Below, piece by piece: positions 22,841-34,146 of a stretch of DNA of 64,000 nucleotides. The notes under the pieces are model-generated. The model made no database searches. It had not been told where the DNA came from and saw only the letters and a list, made by a program, of their open reading frames with translations. The position numbers were made by a program, and so were the translations under genes. The stretch's first letter is position 1. Each line of letters begins with the position of its first letter. The stretch comes from Calliopum simillimum (lineage: Eukaryota > Arthropoda > Insecta > Diptera > Lauxaniidae), in contig OX638369.1 in assembly GCA_951812925.1 (NCBI GenBank), positions 15,963,329 through 16,027,328 on the forward strand, written 5' to 3'.

Positions 22841-24382
22841 TGGTTTGTTCAACGCTACTCCCTCTAAGAGTTACAACCGCATACAATACAAAACTCGCGC
22901 CTGCAAAATTTTGTTAACTCTTCATCACTGTGTATTGAAACAGCTTTATTTGTATAAAATTAAAAAATTTTATCTGCCAGAATTTATCTGGTCACAGTTG
23001 GCATATTCCCATGCGCGATAATTTAATAATAAAAACAAATACAAAAAATCGCATTCTGAAATTGTACAACTTGTTTATCCTTTGGTTAACCAACTGTGAT
23101 TTAATAAAATATATTTCTGAGCATTAAATGAAAAAAATGAAAAAAATACAAAAAAAGTGTAATATTTAATTACACTTTGTGGTGGTTTCATCTCCGTATA
23201 TCTCGAAACCTTGGCTGTCATCCAAGAGATTATGCTCAAATGAAAAGAGAATTTAAAATAACAAGGACAAATAGACAAAAAAAAAAAAAATCTCGAATTT
23301 CTGCAGAATTTTCTTAATTTCCCGGATTTGTTTGTTGCAGCTGCATTTCTTGTCTTTTACCGCAATCTTTGCTTTTGCTTTGCTTTCTCTTTGCTTGCGC
23401 TTCGCTTAATTGCAAATCGCGCCAACTTGGCATAACCGACTTGCACGGTGCTGCCAAGTCAGCAGCAAACCGAAAAAATGCATTGCATAGTTTTAGGTGA
23501 CGGTGCGGTGTGTGGAAATGAAAGCGAAAGAAATACAAAGAGTGAGACGTCGCCGCCGTAGTCATTTCCCTTGCGGTAGATTTAACAATTAAGCAACGAA
23601 CGCATGAGACACGTTGGTACATAAAATTCAATTAAGAAGAACATGATAAAAATTTGCCACAATATGAACATGAAAGTACAATTTTTTCCCCCTTTGTTTT
23701 TGTTTTCTTTTTTTCTGAATACCTACGGATTTCAACTGCAGTTATAAAAATAAATAAGTAAAACAGAAAAAATATTAACTTGTTAGGATTTCATGTGGCT
23801 TTTTCGGTTATTTCCATTTACAAATACCGCAGGTATTTTACGCGTGTAAAGATGACCCATTGAGAAAGTAAGGCTTTTGATTTAATGTATGATTTTCTTG
23901 CTGAAATGAGCTCAACCTATTGCTTTAACAAAAAACTAGCTGACTTATGCTCCGCTAAGATGGAACTGAGTAGAGCACAATCTGTGGCCTACAACTATTA
24001 ATCTTATTTGACAGACGTATGGATCAAATATGTTTTTTGGAATTAGACTCTGGAACTTGCCAGATGCATCATTACTTTCAGAGATATCATCCATTGATGT
24101 AAAAGTATTTGTATGGAAATGAGATAACTTTACTTCAATGGATTTGAAAGTTATAATTGAAAGTTATACGTATGGTTTAGGGAGGAACCTTAGGGTTATT
24201 TGATGCCGTTGGCAAAAGTTAACGACACTACTTTCTGGATGTGCTTTATATCAAGAATAACTCGTATTTCAGATCTGATAGGAAAAAAAGGCTACCAGAT
24301 TTGGAATCAGTCTAATACTAGTCAAAGAAGGTTATAGAGACCAAAACATTTTATTTTCTTATTGCACAATGTTATCGATGCC
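22841..24382. other. No supported gene; slightly GC-richer patch at 23330-23630
   Basis: The patch at 23330-23630 has lower A/T content than its surroundings and a 105-residue minus-strand frame (23314-23631) with no recognised domain. It could be part of an untranslated region or promoter of a host gene, but no splice or TATA evidence supports that. The rest is AT-rich. Confidence 0.35.
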
Positions 24383-24649
24383 TTAACCCATTCCCCGCCA
24401 GCACTTATTTTTTTGAATTTGATGGTGATTTTTTGTTTGGGGGGTAAAAGAAGGTTCCTGAGTTCAAATCCGGTTAGTTTCTTCAGCGACCACGCCCTGA
24501 TGCCATATGGCATCACTGGCAGGAACCTCTTAGCAAAAAATTTACTCTGAGTTTTATTTAAAACTCTATTTTTTACACGTATGCATACATATTTTTGAAT
24601 AAAAATGATAAGTTAGCATACTAATCCGCGCTAGTTTGATATTTGATGA

Positions 24650-25640
24650 AACATCTAACGCATAAATCTATATCGCATCTTATGCACCTTTTTCAGATTT
24701 GGTTTTTGCACGGTCTATATTTACATCTAAGTCGATCACATTCACCAACGTAATAAGCGATTCCATCAAAACGTGAATTTTGATCCATTCGATTAGTTCC
24801 TTCCATACATTAATTATATGGTTCGACTGCCTTTAGACTTTCGACCATTATACGCTTCCATTCTGTTCTACAAAAGAGCTTAGCTATCGATTTTAGATCT
24901 CTTCCATGTGAAGTGGAAGCAACTAAAACGCAATTATTATCATTCCACTTTACAATGGCGATGTCAAATTCCTTGTTTTCTGCAAATTTGATATGCCCTC
25001 TTTGTTTTTTTCTTTTTTTCATGATGTCTTTCCAGGAAGTGGGCATTTGTGTGGAATGCAATTTTCCCTTCTCGTTCCCGTTACATTGTAGCCTAGGCTT
25101 TGCAAATAATTGAAAACTGGGATTCCAGTTAATAAATTATCGAAGTAAAAGTGGAATAGGAGGGCGCAAACGTCGTCAGGAAGGGCGTTGATCATTTGTA
25201 ATAGAGCTGCCACAAAGTGAATACAACAATACTTTCCTCGGTAAATACCAAAAGACACCAAATACCCTCCAAGAGTGTTCAGACACCATGCAATGTATCT
25301 AAATCGAAGAAGTTTGGTTCGAATAAACTGTTTGCATGAGAGCAGTCTGAAATACGGTGTCATGGAGTCATCAAATGATGCTCATGGTGAAAGGGATCAA
25401 TGTGTTTTTTCAGTGTAAAGTGAATAAAACGGCTTATTTGATTGAAACTATTTCGAGATATGCCAGCAAGAATTGTGGCTTTAATGATCCAACAATCTTC
25501 ACGATTAACTACAAGCATTGTAACCAAAGATAAGCATAATCCCAATAGTTAGATGCATCCACAATCATTTACAGCATGTCTTCATAAAAAAAGGCTCGAA
25601 AAATTCACACGGGATGGGTTTTTTGGTGTTCAAACCCCCC
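24650..25640 (-). pseudogene. piggyBac transposase, broken
   Basis: Fragments in three frames give, in order, 'MIVDAS', 'SRNSFNQISRFIHFT', 'YIAWCLNTLGGYLVSFGIYR', 'LLFHFYFDNLLTGIPVFNYL', 'GYNVTGTRRENCIP', 'FDIAIVKWNDNNCV', 'VEPYN' and a C-terminal Cys-rich segment 'CIRCDIDLCVRCF'. These match the DDE core and the zinc-binding tail of piggyBac/PGBD transposases. 'YFDN' carries one of the usual acidic residues. There are at least two frameshifts and several stops. The segment between the 'MEGTNRMDQN'-type motif and the Cys-rich tail is much shorter than normal, an internal deletion. It is not functional. Confidence 0.9.
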
Positions 25641-25667
25641 CAGGTAGATATTTTCCCCATATAAATT

Positions 25668-26722
25668 ACACTGGTCGACAAATTTCGAAAAAAATTTCGA
25701 CTGGAAAAGAGGATGATGTTTCTTAAGTAATTTGGGTGCGCTGAATTTAAATCTGCAATCGGTTTTTCTCTATCAGGTCAGGTTTTGGAGATAATAGACC
25801 TTTTCGATTTTTGAGGTTATAGCTCCATTTTTCGAACATATTTTGAGAATACCAATTTTGATCGAATATATTTTTACACTTTTATAGAGAAAAATTTTAA
25901 AACTTTCAACAAGTGTACCAATATCTAAGATCCGATTCGAATTGGCTGAGTTATAGCAACGAAAAGTTCATTTTTATAGTTGTTTTTTACACTTTTTCGT
26001 GTTTAAGCCAAATGAAACACGGTGTTTTTGCCAGTAGCTTACACAAATATATATTGTTTATGTTTAAGTTCAATAGTGTATTTAATTGCAAACATTTGAA
26101 GTTAAATTTTAGTAAAATCGGATCATTTTTTAAAAAGTTATTAAGGTTTGAGTGAAATAAGACCATTTCGATTTTCAAAATTATTTTTAAATTTTTGTTG
26201 AAAAAATTAATTTTTTCTATCAAAATCGAAATGGTCTTATTTCACTAAAACCTTAATTACTTTTAAAAAATGATCCGATTTTACTAAAATTGAACTCCAA
26301 ATATTTGCAATTAAATACACTATTGAACTAAAATATAACAAATATATATTTGTGTAAGCTACTGGCAAAAAAACCGTGTTTCATTTGGCTTAAACACGAA
26401 AAAGTGAAAAAAACTACCATAAAAATGAACTTTTTGTTGCTATAACTCAGCCAATTTGAATCGAATCTTAGATATTGGTATGTTTGTTTAAAGTTTAAGA
26501 ATTTTTTTCTATAATAGTGTAAAAACATATGCGATCAAAATTGGGTTTCTCAAAATATGTTCGAAAAAATGGAGCTATAACCTCAAAAATCGAAAAGGTC
26601 GATTATCTCCAAAACCTGACCAGATAGAGAAAAACCGATTGCAGATTCGAATTCAGCGCACCAAATAACTTTAGAAACACTTTTTGGTTGCTCCAGTCGA
26701 AAATCGTGTAGACCAGTGTTAT
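25668..26722. mobile_element. Foldback element inserted into the piggyBac element
   Basis: The ends are 'acactggtcgac' and its near complement 'gtagaccagtgt'. The two halves match for roughly 500 bp about a centre near 26195. Shared blocks include 'gaggttatagctccattttt', 'aaacacggt(t/g)tttttgcca' and 'aaatgatccgattttac'. A TA is present next to each end. No coding sequence is present. The end sequence resembles that of the 57389-58215 foldback ('acacaggtttac'). Confidence 0.9.
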
Positions 26723-27730
26723 TTATGAATTGAATTATTGAAATAAATGGAAATTAATCTACCTCTAAACTTTACATAAGCGGTTCCCGCCAATGATGCC
26801 ATATGGCACACTTAAAATATATTCAAGAACAACTTATGGAAAAATATAAATACACTTTAGAAACTACTGTATTACTCTTCAATTTGGCATAATTACTTTT
26901 TTCAAAATCGAAATACAAATAAATAATTTTTTGCAACTCGCCGACGTCTCGATGCCATAATCGATTTTTTTCGAATAATTTTTCATTGATCACTTCCTCT
27001 CCGCTCGCGCTTGAAAAGTTGATGGAATATTTACGCGTGGAATGCATCAAATGATAGATCAAACATTTCTACGCACTTAAAAAACAACAAGCCTGCGCGA
27101 AAAAGTTACAAAATGATTTTGGTGAACATTCGGGTAGTGCGTTTTAACTGTGCCGTATGGCATCACTGGCGGAGATTGGGTTAAGACCTTTGCCTTTTTG
27201 TTCAATAGGATGTGACATTTATCGACTTTATTGTTTTTGATGCTAATCGAAATGATCACAAAAATATTTCTTGACAAAATTGTACATTAAAATCCCAAAT
27301 CCTCAGTCTCCTGGCCTATCTCTCTTCCAAAAATTATAGTTTTACCGCTAAAAAAGAAAACAATATTACTGTCTAATTCTGCTATTAATATTAAATTTTA
27401 TTAAAAAATACGTTCTTGAACTTTGTCACTCGACTTTTACCTCAGCCTCCTGGCACATCAGAACATCTAGAAATTTGGATGAGTTTGCGTAACTATCGCG
27501 TTGCTGCTTTATTGATGCGAATTAACAAAGTAAAGTTATCTTAGAATCGCTTTGATTTTCCTCGGATCATGGATATTTTAGGCAAAACGCCGAGATTTGT
27601 CTACGGAATTGTTTGCGACCAGTCAAATCCTCAGGTTCCTGGCAATTATTTTCGTAAAAAATATATTTCGTAGAAAATTTTTATTACATTTGTAGGCTAT
27701 AAGAACATAGCATTTTGAAGAAGAATTTTA

Positions 27731-28626
27731 TTGGGTGTGTGCATTAATTTCCATTGTTTTTCAAAAGATGTCGCCATCAATACATGGTGACTTAAATGTT
27801 AGATCAGAAACGTCATATCTGAAGCCTAGGCATGTGTCAACAACTCTGCATCATTAGATTTGAAAATTTTCATCCGCATCATAAATTTTACTGTGCTCCA
27901 AAATGTCCGAGTTCGTGCCGAAAAAGCAACATTTGCGGGAAGTTTTATTTCACTACTATATTTCAAAGAAAACAGCTGCCAAAGTCATCGCATTCTTGTA
28001 AAAGTTTATGGGGACTATGCTCCAACTGAATCAAGCTGTTGTGAGTGGTTTCAACGGTTTAAAAGTGTTGATTTTGATGTCGAAGACAAAGAACGTCCTG
28101 GTCAGGACCAGCTAGGTGTGATCCATTATGAGCTGTTGCCAGGTGGTCAAACCATTAATGCTGAACTCTTTCGTCAACAATTGATCCGATTGAAGCAAAA
28201 AATCCAGGCAGAGCGGCCAACGTATGCGACCAGACACGAGTCAATCATTTTCCACCACGATAACGCTCGGCCACATATTGCTGCCCCAGTCAAAAATTAC
28301 CTGAAAAACAACGTATGGGAAATCTATACAAATTTTGCCTCACCCGCTTTATAGCCCAGACCATGCACCATCAGACTACCATTTGTTTCGATCGATGCAG
28401 AATGCCCTATCAGGAATACGCTTCACTTCAGTTCAAGATATCGAAAATTGGCTCGATTCGTTTTTGGCCGCCAAGCCGGCGCAGTTTTTCTGGGATGGAA
28501 TCCATAAATTGCCAGAAAGATGGGACTAGCGATGGGCAATACTTTGAATAAAATACATTGTACCATTTTGTTTAAATAAAGTTTCAAATAAAAAAAAAAA
28601 CGATGGAAATTAATGCACACACCCAA
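27731..28626 (+). mobile_element. mariner element, internally deleted, with intact TIRs
   Basis: TIRs 'ttgggtgtgtgcattaattt' and its reverse complement bound the element, with TA at 27729-27730 and 28627-28628. At 896 bp it is shorter than the usual ~1.3 kb mariner because the middle of the transposase is missing. Intact TIRs mean it could be mobilised in trans if a matching transposase existed. Confidence 0.95.
27900..28529 (+). pseudogene. mariner transposase with internal deletion
   Basis: The N-terminal helix-turn-helix part ('HLREVLFHYYISKKTAAK', 'YGDYAPTESSCCEWFQRFKS') joins directly to the C-terminal catalytic part ('IHYELLPGGQTINAELFRQQ', 'HHDNARPH', 'YSPDHAPSDYHLF', 'FFWDGIHKLPERWD'). 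The first catalytic Asp region (GDE) is absent. The join lies near 28110. There is a frameshift near 28330 between HHDN and the SPD motif. From memory the motif set fits an irritans-like mariner. Confidence 0.9.
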
Positions 28627-29218
28627 TATAATTCAATCGTTGAGCATTTTAATGACGATTTATTGAAAAGTGAAAGAGCTTCAGCCTCAGTCTTCTGGAA
28701 GATCTAATTTTTGTTTTTTAGATTATTTTCTTAGGTACCTATTCAGCTTCCTAAGCTAATTTTAATTCTAAATGGCCCTTAAACTCGTCCCTCTTACTTT
28801 CTTGGCCGACATGTTTTCGAAAAGTACAAAAAATACCTGAGCTGAACTTAGAACTACCTGTCTGAACTCAGATGCAAAAAAGAAATTTTCTGCTAAAAAC
28901 AATGTAGGGGAGAGTCACCGGATGTTGGACACTTCCGGGTACGGGACAGTCGATTTTTTCTATCATGCAAAATTAATATTGCCTATCTGACTTCTATCAA
29001 CTTGAAGCCTTGATATGAGCAAGTTTTTAAGCCAACAACCAAGTGATATGATTTATTGCTTATCTCTCGTATAGCATTACACCTCGAGCCGTTATTCGAC
29101 TTTGAATAGTTTTTTATGATCTGTTTCAAAGTGCTTTATTTAATCAATAGGAAAAGGCAAGTATCATGCATTAGCATTTTGTGTTTTATGTCTAATTTTT
29201 GACACGATATAGACATTT

Positions 29219-29614
29219 TCCAAGTGATGAACGTGACCGTCGTACACATTTAAGTGCAAAAAAAGTGGAAATTAAACATATTTTTATTTAAATTTTTACT
29301 TAACATTATAGCTCTTAAGTAGCACTATAATAAGTGCCAATGTTAATAGTAGGCGAAGTCTTGTTTCCAATAGAAACGCAAAAAAAGACACCAAACGAAC
29401 GTGACAAAAATAAATGTTTTTTTCGTGCCTATTCAAAGAAAGTTAGAATTCAGCGAAATAAGTCAGTATTTTTTAGTGAGACTTATTATAATCTTATGCA
29501 ATAATGTTACTTTATAATGCTTTTTGTTTGATTCAAATATCTTCTGTACTTATCCTTGTTTTGATCATAATCTGAATCGGTACGTGACAATATGAACGTG
29601 ACTTTTTTTCCACC
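29219..29614. mobile_element. Empty copy of the element split at 4.1-7.4 kb
   Basis: It starts 'agtgatgaacgtgaccgtcg' and ends near 'atgaacgtgac', with the internal order 'gtagcactataat', 'acgaacgtgacaaaaata' and 'cataatctgaatcgg' as at 7150-7430. It lacks the 3 kb present at 4175-7131 and so marks that insertion point ('tttttacttaacattata'). No gene is present. Confidence 0.8.
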
Positions 29615-29659
29615 ATTTCATTTGTCCCTATCCATTTTAGGTGTGTACCAAATCTCATA

Positions 29660-30963
29660 CGGAGGGCCTAACAAAAGTTCGTTTGGTAAGTGTCATGTTA
29701 TAAATTTTTTAGTTAATCAAAAAATTGCGTACTATTTGCAACAGTCTTGCGATATATCATTTTAATTTTCAGAAAGATCGGTCAAAATGGAGAGAAGAAA
29801 ACGTAAAATTCGTGAAAGAATGTCAGCAGATATTAAAGTGCCAACGCAGCAACAGATTCGGTTTGCTATTGTTTTTGGATTTCGACGTAAGGTCAAGCCT
29901 ATGGAAATAAATAGCATTTGAAGTTAATGCGCCATCCCTCGTGACCATTTCAAAGTGGTTCCAAAGGTTCCAGACAGGTTATCTGTGGAGGATGAACCTC
30001 GTGAAGGCCGCCCAAAATCTTTGACTGATTATGCAAGTGTAGTGTTGGTGAAGTCTAAAATTGACGAAGATCCAAGATTGACCAAGGAAATCATTGCTGA
30101 GAAACTGTGCTTGAATGCCATGGCTGTATCGCGAATACTAAAAAATGATCTTGGATACACGAAGAAATCTGCACGATAGGTTCCTAAAATTTTAAGTGAT
30201 GCTCAAAAAGAGGCACGTGTGCGTTTTGCTTAGTATTTTCTTAAAAAATTCAAAAACGGAGAGTCTAACACCTTGAAAAAAATTGTAACAGGTGATGAAG
30301 CATGGTTTTACAAGTACGACCCTGAAATCAAACAACAATCCATGGTATGGAGCCCAGAATGTGCAAGTCCACCCGTTAAAGCAAAGTATCAAAAGTCAGC
30401 AACAAAAGTAATGATGTCAGTTTACTTCACCAGAGAGAAAGTTGTAGCTGCTATTCCTTTGGAAAAAGGTCAGGCGTTAACTGCTAAGTGGTACACTAAA
30501 ACCTGCGTATCCAAAGTTTTCCAAAATTTATTGGGAAAACGCCAAAAAAGAAGAGCTACGCCACTACTTTCTACATACATCACAATAATGCGCCAGCGCA
30601 CACTACTGAAAAAACGACCGATTTTATTGCGCTTTCAGATATCGAAGAAATTCGTCCAGCACCTTATTTTCCAGATTTAGCGCCTTGTGATTTCTGGTTG
30701 TTTCCAAAAATAAAATTTTAAAGGGCGAGTCTTCAACAGCAATGAGGAGATAATAAATGGGGTTAATGATGAAATTAAAAACTGCAAAAAGTCAGTTTTC
30801 TAGACTGTTTTTCAAGATGGATTTATCGACTTCATAAATGTATCGAATAAATGGCGATTACGTTGAAAAAATACAAACAGATCTAGAATAAAGTTATAAA
30901 TTTAAAAAATTTTGTATCCAGTTTTTTCAATCCTACTAAGCGAACTTTTGTTAGGCCCCTTCG
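29660..30963 (+). mobile_element. Full-length mariner element
   Basis: TA at 29658-29659 and 30964-30965 bounds TIRs beginning cggagggcctaacaaaagtt (left) and cgaaggggcctaacaaaagt (right, reverse complement). The length of 1,304 bp is that of a complete mariner. It has inserted into a 'ccaaatctcata' site of a repeat whose units continue at 30980-31230. Confidence 0.95.
29785..30720 (+). pseudogene. mariner transposase (DD34D), inactivated
   Basis: The N-terminal frame starts 'MERRKRKIRERM'. It continues with 'VEDEPREGRPKS', 'VKSKIDEDPRLT', 'LNAMAVSRILKNDLGYTKKS', 'VTGDEAWFYKYDPEIKQQSM', 'HHNNAPAHTTEKT' and 'APYFPDLAPCDFWLFPKIK'. The second catalytic residue, normally Asp in HHDN, is Asn here. 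The spacing from that position to the Asp in 'APCD' is 34 residues, the mariner DD34D signature. Stops (for example after KKSAR near 30179) and frameshifts (near 29920 and 30560) also break it. Confidence 0.9.
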
Positions 30964-30974
30964 TAAATTATGAA

Positions 30975-31225
30975 TTTTTTTTAGGGGCGTGGCATCGTCC
31001 AGTGAACATTATTTGTCCTGGCGCTCTATTTATACTTACATATGTAGCAAATCTCATTAATGTGCGTTAAATAATTTCAGAGATATGATGAAATGATTTT
31101 TGTGGGGGTTTGATACCCCCATTTTCCCAGTGAATATTATTTGTCCTGGCACTTTGTACACATGTACCAAATCTCATCTATGTACATACGCTAAAAAGTT
31201 TCAGAGATATGATGATTTAAATTTT
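30975..31225. repeat. Tandem ~135 bp repeat (ttatttgtcctggc... ccaaatctcat)
   Basis: Two units share 'cagtgaa(c/t)attatttgtcctggc', 'aaatctcat' and 'tttcagagatatgatga'. A partial unit with 'gtgtgtaccaaatctcatac' lies left of the mariner at about 29640. The '(a)ggggcgtggcatcg' block also occurs at 18985 and 19115, suggesting one dispersed family. Confidence 0.65.
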
Positions 31226-31229
31226 TGGC

Positions 31230-33540
31230 TTACGGTTTACCTTTACCACGGTTTACATGAGCTTTTGCATATAAAAAATGGTAAACTATTATTTTTTGGC
31301 ACTGAAAAAGTGTCGTGTTTCGGGTATGGGGCACTTTTTTTTCAAACTCAAATCGAGGGCAACTGTCAAACATCGACAGAAATGTAAAGATAATCGAATG
31401 AAACATTGTGTTTACGCTGAAGTCATAGGGTTCTTATTTCGTATTTTCTAATTTTTATTACATTTTTTAGGTATCCCATACCCGAATACAAGTTTATGAA
31501 GAGCAAAAGACATGTCTTTAAAATTTGTCATAACTTTTGTGTGTGATAAAATAATCTTTCATCCTTTTTCTAAATGTTTCTTATCTTTCAAACGATATTT
31601 AAAACTTTCTCTATGGTTTAACCAGTAAGAAGTTATAACTCAAAAACCAAAGTTGTGCCATACCTAGGGGCGAGTCACCCTATTTTCCTTCCTTCTTGAG
31701 TACAGTAGATAAATATCGAATTTTGTCATTATTTTCAATACCTTAGTACTTATTCATCTTTTTCGTTATTACACAGTAAAAATTGTACTTTAATCTTAAA
31801 ACCAAAAAGTATTTATATAGAATAATGTCAAAAAAAGTGTTCATTTTAAACTATTTTAGAATAAATTTTATACTTTTCTGGAATAAATTTTAAATTTTTT
31901 TGGAAAAAAATCGCAATTTTCTTAATACCAAAGAAGTTTAAAATCAATACTAACGAGAATCAAAAAAAGTAAACTCTAATATTTTAGTGTGTATACATTA
32001 TTTTTTTCAAAAAATTCATGCACAACACAATTTTTCACACTGGGGTTGCATCATCTACTCACTACATGAGTATGAACCTGCTGCTGCTACTTTTGCATGT
32101 ATGAGTATGTGAGATTTTTTTTTATGGTTTCTCGCCTGTGGCACCTGGCAGAAAAGTATAGGATAAAAAGAAGAAAGAAAATATAACACATTTGAAAAAC
32201 CAACACACACAAAGAAAAGTCAAAAAACGACAGCAAAGGGAATACGCAGAAAAAGAACCAAAGTAAAAAACCAAAAACGAAAAAAAAAGAGAAAGAAAAT
32301 CTACGTTCGCATTTGTTGAAAAATAAATGTCAGCATACATTTTGGCGCACAAACAAAATTAACAAAACATTGGGTGGAGGAGAGCAGCAAAAACCGGGCA
32401 GGCAGGGATGTGGCATGATAAACGAGTAGGAGACATTGAGGTAGATGGAATAAGGAATCGTCGCAAGAAAAGACAAATTGAAATATAAAATGCTTTTGCT
32501 TGCGCTGTTGCCTGTGGATTTTTATTCGCATTCATTTCAACATTAATTCCATGCTGAAGGATGCTTATTAGAACAGGTGTCACTGTGAGTACGAGAGTGA
32601 GCGTAAGTGTGCGTATGTATGTAGTTGTGTAAAAGTGTGCTAGTGTGTGTGTGTGACACCATTATCAACATAGTGAGGCGGCAATATGTAGAGTAACGTT
32701 AAGATGCGTCGAGATATCTAAGGTAGTTAACGAAGCGTAGCATGAAGTTATTCAGATAAACAGCAAAAGTGTGAATTGTTCCTTGCAATTGGGGCAATGA
32801 GTGTGCTTTGCTGTCGGGGGTATGATGCAGAAATGAAACCATTTTTTGTTGAATTTTTTGCATTTTGTTTTTTTTTTCGTTCTGCACAACAAAAAAAGTT
32901 TTATAAATTAATGTCGCGACCTCAATTTTGCAATGTCACCAAAGCCAACCATTAACTTTTGTCATTATTTTATGTTTTGCGCTTGGCGTGCGGTTTTGCG
33001 CGCGTTAACCGCAATTAAGCGACTTAGTCCTCAGGCTCTAAATTTTTGTTTTTTTGTAATTTTTCTTCTTCCACAGTTGACTTTACATGTGGTTTGCTTA
33101 AGCGTAATGGTTAAGTGAAATTAATGTGGTTTTTTTTTTTTAATTCGTGTGCTTGTGGGTTGAACTTGTTGGTTGTGGGCAAATGTACATAATTTTTATT
33201 GTTATTTGAATTAATTGTGTTTTGACTTTATTATCAATTACACTGTGCAACACATTAGTTTGTACTATAATCGCCCAATGGTCAAAATTCGACTACAAAT
33301 GTATTAAATAATTTTGGTAATTTTTGGACACTTAGTACTTTTTTTGTTATTTGGTATTTGGTATTGTATTTTGGAACAGAACATTTATTATCCCTGGAAT
33401 AGGAACAGTGCTATGCTTTTTGTTTTTCTCTTTGTGCTTTATCCCTTTTTTAGCTCTGTGTGACCGCGTATTTTGTTGTTGTTAATATTGAAAAATTTGT
33501 ACATATTTGATTTTGGCAGGCTTAAAGGCAACATATTAAA
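31230..33540. other. No supported gene; TG-rich tracts near 32.6 kb
   Basis: The sequence is AT-rich with gtgtg tracts at about 32592-32655. Minus-strand frames at 32122-32583 are low in information and unrecognised. 'ggggagagtcacc' near 28912 and 'ggggcgagtcacc' near 31672 may be decayed ends of one DNA element spanning this area. Confidence 0.4.
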
Positions 33541-33881
33541 ATAATTTTAACTTTGTACACATTTACACACAAATACCTTTCTAAAGGTGTGCAATTCAAA
33601 GTCGTACTCTATATCTAACATAGTAAAAAAAGAAGGACAAATTTTTGTCTTGCGTGTTGATCTATAGATGAGATCTATGTAGCAGTCGCTGATTCCGAAT
33701 CTGGCAGCTTTTTTTTCTATATCAAGCCTAAGAGCAGAAAATGCTTTTTCAAGGCATATGGAGCTCATCCCGGCCGCATTGTAGTTTACTTTTGCGAATA
33801 GCATCGATTAGCTCTGAACTTCTACTCACTGAATATGCTCCATATGTCTGCAAATAACATTTTCTGCAAAAAATGTAAAAT

Positions 33882-34128
33882 TATTCAGCCATGTTCTGAA
33901 ATCCGATTCATTCGGAATCGGAATGAAAGCAATCTTCAAGAGCTCTGCATTTCCACAGTTGACACCAAATCAGATTTATGTTTCGGTAAATTGGATAGGA
34001 ACCATTAACAAATTTTGTTTCTTGAAATACAAATCCAATTTTATCTTTTTTGTCGTAATGTAGAGCTCTTGAAAATTGCTTTCATTCCGATTCTGATGTG
34101 AATCGGATTTCGGAACATGCCTGAATAC
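33882..34128. mobile_element. Short foldback MITE
   Basis: The left arm contains 'tattcagccatgttctgaaa', 'cggaatgaaagcaat' and 'caagagctct'. The right arm contains 'agagctcttgaaaattgctt', 'cattccgattctga' and 'aacatgcctgaata'. The arms are about 65 bp and a loop of about 115 bp lies between them. It lies about 20 bp left of the DD37D element. Confidence 0.85.
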
Positions 34129-34146
34129 TTTTTTGTCATTGTTCTA

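Larger units (their letters stand above)
24387..27180 (-). mobile_element. piggyBac element bounded by TTAA
   Basis: TTAA lies at 24383-24386 and again at 27181-27184. The ends are CCCATTCCCCGCCAG and, reverse complemented, CCCAATCTCCGCCAG. TTAA duplication is the hallmark of the piggyBac superfamily, and the interior encodes a piggyBac transposase on the minus strand. Internal copies of 'tgcc(a/g)tatggcatcactgg' near both ends (24500, 27150) form additional inverted repeats. A foldback element (25668-26722) has inserted upstream of the conserved transposase core. Confidence 0.9.
27280..28720. repeat. Possible repeat built on 'cctcagtctcctggc', split by mariner
   Basis: The word 'cctcag(t/c)(c/t)t(c/t)ctgg' recurs at about 27302, 27442, 27631 and 28683, with AT-rich DNA between. 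The last copy lies beyond the mariner insertion. Spacing is irregular (about 140-190 bp), so this may be a decayed tandem array. Confidence 0.3.

Noticed and set aside
23314..23631. 105-residue minus-strand frame as a host exon
   Set aside because: GC is somewhat higher but there is no domain, splice signal or conserved motif to support it.
24462..24480. tRNA-like 'gttcaaatccgg' box
   Set aside because: No matching acceptor, D or anticodon arms could be folded around it.
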